The position numbers and the translations under genes were made by a program. From Metallyticus violacea (lineage: Eukaryota; Arthropoda; Insecta; Mantodea; Metallyticidae): 64,000 nt of DNA. Below the pieces are notes generated by a model. That model did not search any database, was not told the origin of the DNA, and saw only the letters and a program-made list of their open reading frames with translations. The stretch lies in the NCBI GenBank assembly GCA_030762175.1, contig JAUJEO010000019.1, positions 5,338,001-5,402,000 of the forward strand, read 5' to 3'. Shown one piece after another: positions 59,921-64,000 of the stretch; within the stretch, counting starts at the first letter, position 1; every line of letters starts with the position of its first letter.

Positions 59921-62900
59921 TTCGTTATAATCACTTTTTTTCCGTTCTTATTTAAGATTACTGGTTCTCTTTCATTATACTAGTTTGATAGCCTCAGACA
60001 AGCGTATTATGCGCAAAGAATCACGAAAAGAAAAAAATTTTTTTTCGAAGTTTGGAAACTTCGTTAGAATCACTTTTTTTCCGTTCTTATTTGAGATAAC
60101 ATGTTCTCTTTCATTATACTAGTTTGATAGCCGTAGACAAGCATATTATGCGCAAATATTCTCGAAAAGAAATAAATTTTTTTTCGAAGTTTGGAAACTT
60201 CGTTAGAATCACTTTTTTTCCGTTCTTATTTGAGATAACTGGTTCTCTTTCATTATACTAGTTTGATAGCCTCAGAAAAGCATATTATGCGCAAAGAATC
60301 TAGAAAAGAAAAAAATTTTTTTTCGAAGATTGGAAATCTCGTTAGAATCACTTTTTTTCCATTCTTATTTGAGATAACTGGTTCTCTGTCATTATACTAG
60401 TTTGATAGCCTCAGACAAGCATATTATGCGCAAATAATCTGGAAAAGAAAAAAATTTTTTTTCGAAGTTTGGAAACTTCCTTAGAATCACTTTTTTTCCA
60501 TTCTTATTTGAGATAACTTCTTCTCTTTCATTATTCTAGTTTGATAGCCTTAGACAAGCATATTATGCGCAAAGAATCTCGAAAAGAAAAAATTTTTTTT
60601 TAAGAAGTTTGGAAACTTCGTTAGAATCACTTCGTTAGAATCACTTTTTTTCCGTTCTTATTTGAGATAACTTGTTCTCTTTCATTATACTAGTTTGATA
60701 GCTTGAGACAAGCATATTATGCGCAAAGAATCTCGAAAAGAAAAAAATTTTTTTTCGAAGTTTGGAAACTTCCTTAGAATCACTTTTTTTCCATTCTTAT
60801 TTGAGATAACTTGTTCTCTTTCATTATACTTGTTTGATAGCCTTAGACAAGCATATTATGCGCAAAGAATCTCGAAAAGAAAAAAATTTTTTATCGAAGT
60901 TTGGAAACTTCGTTATAATCACTTTTTTTCCGTTCTTATTTAAGATTACTGGTTCTCTTTCATTATACTAGTTTGATAGCCTCAGACAAGCATATTATGC
61001 GCAAAGAATCTCGAAAAGAAAAAAATTTTTTTTCGAAGTTTGGAAACTTCGTTAGAATCACTTTTTTTCCGTTCTTATTTGAGATAACATGTTCTCTTTC
61101 ATTATACTAGTTTGATAGCCTTAGACAAGCATATTATGCGCAAATATTCTCGAAAAGAAATAAATTTTTTTTCGAAGTTTGGAAACTTCGTTAGAATCAC
61201 TTTTTTTCCGTTCTTATTTGAGATAACTGGTTCTCTTTCATTATACTAGTTTGATAGCCTCAGAAAAGCATATTATGCGCAAAGAATCTAGAAAAGAAAA
61301 AAATTTTTTTTCGAAGATTGGAAACCTCGTTAGAATCACTTTTTTTCCGTTCTTATTTGAGATAACTGGTTCTCTTTCATTATACTAGTTTGATAGCCTC
61401 AGACAAGCATATTATGCGCAAATAATCTGGAAAAGAAAAAAATTTTTTTTCGAAGTTTGGAAACTTCCTTAGAATCACTTTTTTTCCATTCTTATTTGAG
61501 ATAACTTCTTCTCTTTCATTATTCTAGTTTGATAGCCTTAGACAAGCATATTATGCGCAAAGAATCTCGAAAAGAAAAAAATTTTTTTTAAGAAGTTTGG
61601 AAACTTCGTTAGAATCACTTTTTTTCCGTTCTTATTTAAGATAACTTGTTCTCTTTCATTATACTAGTTTGATAGCCTTAGACAAGCATATTATGCGCAA
61701 AGAATCTCGAAAAGAAAAAAATTTTTTTTCGAAGTTTGGAAACTTCGTTATAATCACTTTTTTTCCGTTCTTATTTAAGATTACTGGTTCTCTTTCATTA
61801 TACTAGTTTGATAGCCTCAGACAAGCATATTATGCGCAAAGAATCTCGAAAAGAAAAAAAATTTTTTTCGAAGTTTGGAAACTTCGTTAGAATCACTTTT
61901 TTTCCGTTCTTATTTGAGATAACTTGTTCTCTTTCATTATACTAGTTTGATAGCCTGAGACAAGCATATTATGCGCAAAGAATCTCGAAAAGAAAAAAAA
62001 TTTTTTTCGAAGTTTGGAAACTTCGTTAGAATCACTTTTTTTCCGTTCTTATTTGAGATAACTGGTTCTCTTTCATTATACTAGTTTGATAGCCTCAGAC
62101 AAGCATATTATGCGCAAAGAATCTCGAAAAGAAAAAAATTTTTTTTCGAAGTTTGGAAACTTCCTTAGAATCACTTTTTTTCCATTCTTATTTGAGATAA
62201 CTTGTTCTCTTTCATTATACTAGTTTGATAGCCTTAGACAAGCATATTATTCGCAAAGAATCTCGAAAAGAAAAAAATTTTCTTTCGAAGTTTGGAAACT
62301 TCGTTAGAATCACTTTTTTTCCGTTCTTATTTAAGATTACTGGTTCTCTTTCATTATACTAGTTTGATAGCCTCAGACAAGCATATTATGCGCAAAGAAT
62401 CTCGAAAAGAAAAAAAATTTTTTTCGAAGTTTGGAAACTTCGTTAGAATCACTTTTTTTCCGTTCTTATTTGAGATAACTGGTTCTCTTTCATTATACTA
62501 GTTTGATAGTCTCAGAAAAGCATATTATGTGCAAAGAATCTAGAAAAGAAAAAAATTTTTTTTCGAAGATTGGAAACCTCGTTAGAATCACTTTTTTTCC
62601 GTTCTTATTTGAGATAACTGGTTCTCTTTCATTATACTAGTTTGATAGCCTCAGACAAGCATATTATGCGCAAAGAATTTCGAAAAGAAAAAAATTTTTT
62701 TTCGAAGATTGGAAACCTCGTTAGAATCACTTTTTTTTCCGTTCTTATTTGAGATAACTGGTTCTCTTTCATTATACTAGTTTGATAGCCTCAGACAAGG
62801 ATATTATGCACAAAGAATCTCGATAAGAAAAAAATTTTTTTTCGAAGTTTGGAAACTTCCTTAGAATCACTTTTTTTACATTCTTATTTGAGATAACTTG

Positions 62901-64000
62901 TTCTCTTTCATTATACTATTTTGATAGCCTTAGACAAGCATATTATGCGCAAAGAATCTCGAAAAGAAAAAAATTTTTTTTCGAAGTTTGGAAACTTCGT
63001 TAGAATCACTTTTTTTCCGTTCTTATTTAAGATTACTGGTTCTCTTTCATTATACTAGTTTGATAGCCTCAGACAAGCATATTATGCGCAAAGAATCTCG
63101 AAAAGAAAAAAATTTTTTTTCGAAGTTTGGAAACTTCGTTAGAATCACTTTTTTTCCGTTCTTATTTGAGATAACTGGTTCTCTTTCATTATACTAGTTT
63201 GATAGCCTCAGACAAGCATATTATGCGCAAATAATCTGGAAAAGAAAAAAATTTTTTTTCGAAGTTTGGAAACTTCCTTAGAATCACTTTTTTTCCATTC
63301 TTATTTGAGATAACTTCTTCTCTTTCATTATTCTAGTTTGATAGCCTTAGACAAGCATATTATGCGCAAAGAATCTCGAAAAGAAAAAAATTTTTTTTAA
63401 GAAGTTTGGAAACTTCGTTAGAATCACTTTTTTTCCGTTCTTATTTAAGATAACTTGTTCTCTTTCATTATACTAGTTTGATAGCCTTAGACAAGCATAT
63501 TATGCGCAAAGAATCTCGAAAAGAAAAAAATTTTTTTTCGAAGTTTGGAAACTTCGTTATAATCACTTTTTTTCCGTTCTTATTTAAGATTACTGGTTCT
63601 CTTTCATTATACTAGTTTGATAGCCTCAGACAAGCATATTATGCGCAAAGAATCTCGAAAAGAAAAAAAATTTTTTTCGAAGTTTGGAAACTTCGTTAGA
63701 ATCACTTTTTTTCCGTTCTTATTTGAGATAACTTGTTCTCTTTCATTATACTAGTTTGATAGCCTGAGACAAGCATATTATGCGCAAAGAATCTCGAAAA
63801 GAAAAAAAATTTTTTTCGAAGTTTGGAAACTTCGTTAGAATCACTTTTTTTCCGTTCTTATTTGAGATAACTGGTTCTCTTTCATTATACTAGTTTGATA
63901 GCCTCAGACAAGCATATTATGCGCAAAGAATCTCGAAAAGAAAAAAATTTTTTTTCGAAGTTTGGAAACTTCCTTAGAATCACTTTTTTTCCATTCTTAT
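59876..64000 (+). repeat. Region G, copy 2 (partial, continues past the window)
   Basis: It follows copy 1 base for base in the landmarks compared, including the 14-bp duplication (60,616-60,643), ttttttatcg (60,887), the extra T near 62,732 and ttttctttcg near 62,282. The window ends inside a monomer that began at 63,892, so the array continues beyond 64,000. Confidence 0.85.
60616..60643 (+). repeat. 14-bp duplication, third copy
   Basis: The same duplication as at 52,260, carried 8,356 bp downstream by the region G event. The monomer 988 bp later (61,590) lacks it, as at 53,234. Confidence 0.9.

Larger units (their letters stand above)
1456..63404 (+). repeat. aagaag monomer: 140-bp marker class, 23 copies
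   Basis: In this class the cgaag after the T-run is replaced by aagaag, adding one base and breaking the left arm of the inverted repeat. It begins at 1456, 3402, 5486, 8811, 12414, 15326, 18511, 21423, 24608, 28211, 31259, 35284, 39034, 43340, 47785, 48773, 52246, 53234, 55043, 57684, 60602, 61590 and 63399. Each region B copy has exactly one. The spacing gives the HOR lengths independently of the 136-bp marker. Confidence 0.9.
1..64000 (+). repeat. 139-bp tandem satellite array filling the window
   Basis: Every stretch of the window is a head-to-tail copy of one 139-bp monomer in the same orientation. The first complete monomer begins at 4 and the last, cut by the window edge, at 63,892, giving about 460 copies. 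Most monomers are 139 bp; length variants seen are 136, 138, 140 and 153 bp. The array holds no gene, RNA gene, mobile element or spacer, so all gene-free stretches are satellite. Consensus composition is about 31% G+C. Continuous satellite over tens of kilobases with higher-order structure is typical of eukaryotic centromeric, pericentromeric or other heterochromatic blocks. That placement is inference; no species or chromosome location can be read from the sequence. Confidence 0.98.

Noticed and set aside
490..63197. More than a hundred plus-strand open frames of 60-161 codons
   Set aside because: All are translations of the same monomer in different frames, with starts and stops set by the repeat. 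There is no independent sequence, no domain, and no codon-level constraint visible. Reporting them as genes would be misleading.
1..64000. CRISPR array
   Set aside because: Regular repetition is present, but there are no unique spacers: the repeat itself is 139 bp and continuous.
1..64000. Mobile element origin (terminal repeats, transposase, target-site duplications)
   Set aside because: No coding sequence, terminal inverted repeats or junctions with unique DNA occur in the window, so a transposon source cannot be supported.

Overview
The whole 64,000-base window is one uninterrupted tandem satellite DNA array. A monomer of 139 bp, about 31% G+C in its consensus, repeats head to tail in a single orientation from the first base to the last, roughly 460 times. 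No unique sequence, protein gene, RNA gene, transposon or CRISPR array interrupts it. The many short plus-strand reading frames are by-products of the repeat: the same few peptides recur in all three frames because 139 is not a multiple of 3. This kind of array points to eukaryotic heterochromatin (centromeric, pericentromeric or a subtelomeric/knob block). The sequence does not identify the species. CpG is not depleted in the monomer (five per consensus copy), which argues mildly against a heavily cytosine-methylated vertebrate or plant satellite and is compatible with many invertebrates.

Each monomer has a fixed plan. The first half is A-rich with some G+C. A 15-bp A/T block follows (consensus A7 then T8), then an 18-bp inverted repeat, CGAAGTTTGGAAACTTCG, with 8-bp arms and a 2-bp centre, then a T-rich second half. 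Monomers differ at a limited set of diagnostic sites, and these differences recur in a fixed order, giving higher-order repeats (HORs).

Layout. (A) 1-5,920: a 4,030-bp unit (29 monomers), with its first 1.89 kb repeated at 4,031-5,920. It contains an older 13-monomer (1,807-bp) periodicity. (B) 5,941-31,713: eight consecutive copies of one HOR family with lengths 3325, 3603, 2912, 3185, 2912, 3185, 3603 and 3048 bp. These lengths are explained by adding or removing whole-monomer modules from a 22-monomer form. Copies 3+4 and 5+6 form an exact 6,097-bp super-unit. (C) About 31,968-39,580: two copies of a 3,750-bp unit (27 monomers). (D) About 38,690-47,300: two copies of a 4,305-bp unit (31 monomers), overlapping C. 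(E) About 44,370-53,300: two copies of a 4,461-bp unit (32 monomers), overlapping D. (F) About 52,975-56,627: two copies of a 1,809-bp unit (13 monomers). (G) About 51,520-64,000: an 8,356-bp period whose second copy runs off the window end.

There is no operon or pathway here. The content is the record of repeated unequal exchange or amplification: nested tandem duplications of different ages, chimeric monomers at crossover points, and private mutations that were copied on. Offsets and landmarks were read by eye from the sequence; overall percent identity was not computed. Because the array is so self-similar, copy numbers depend on assembly correctness.
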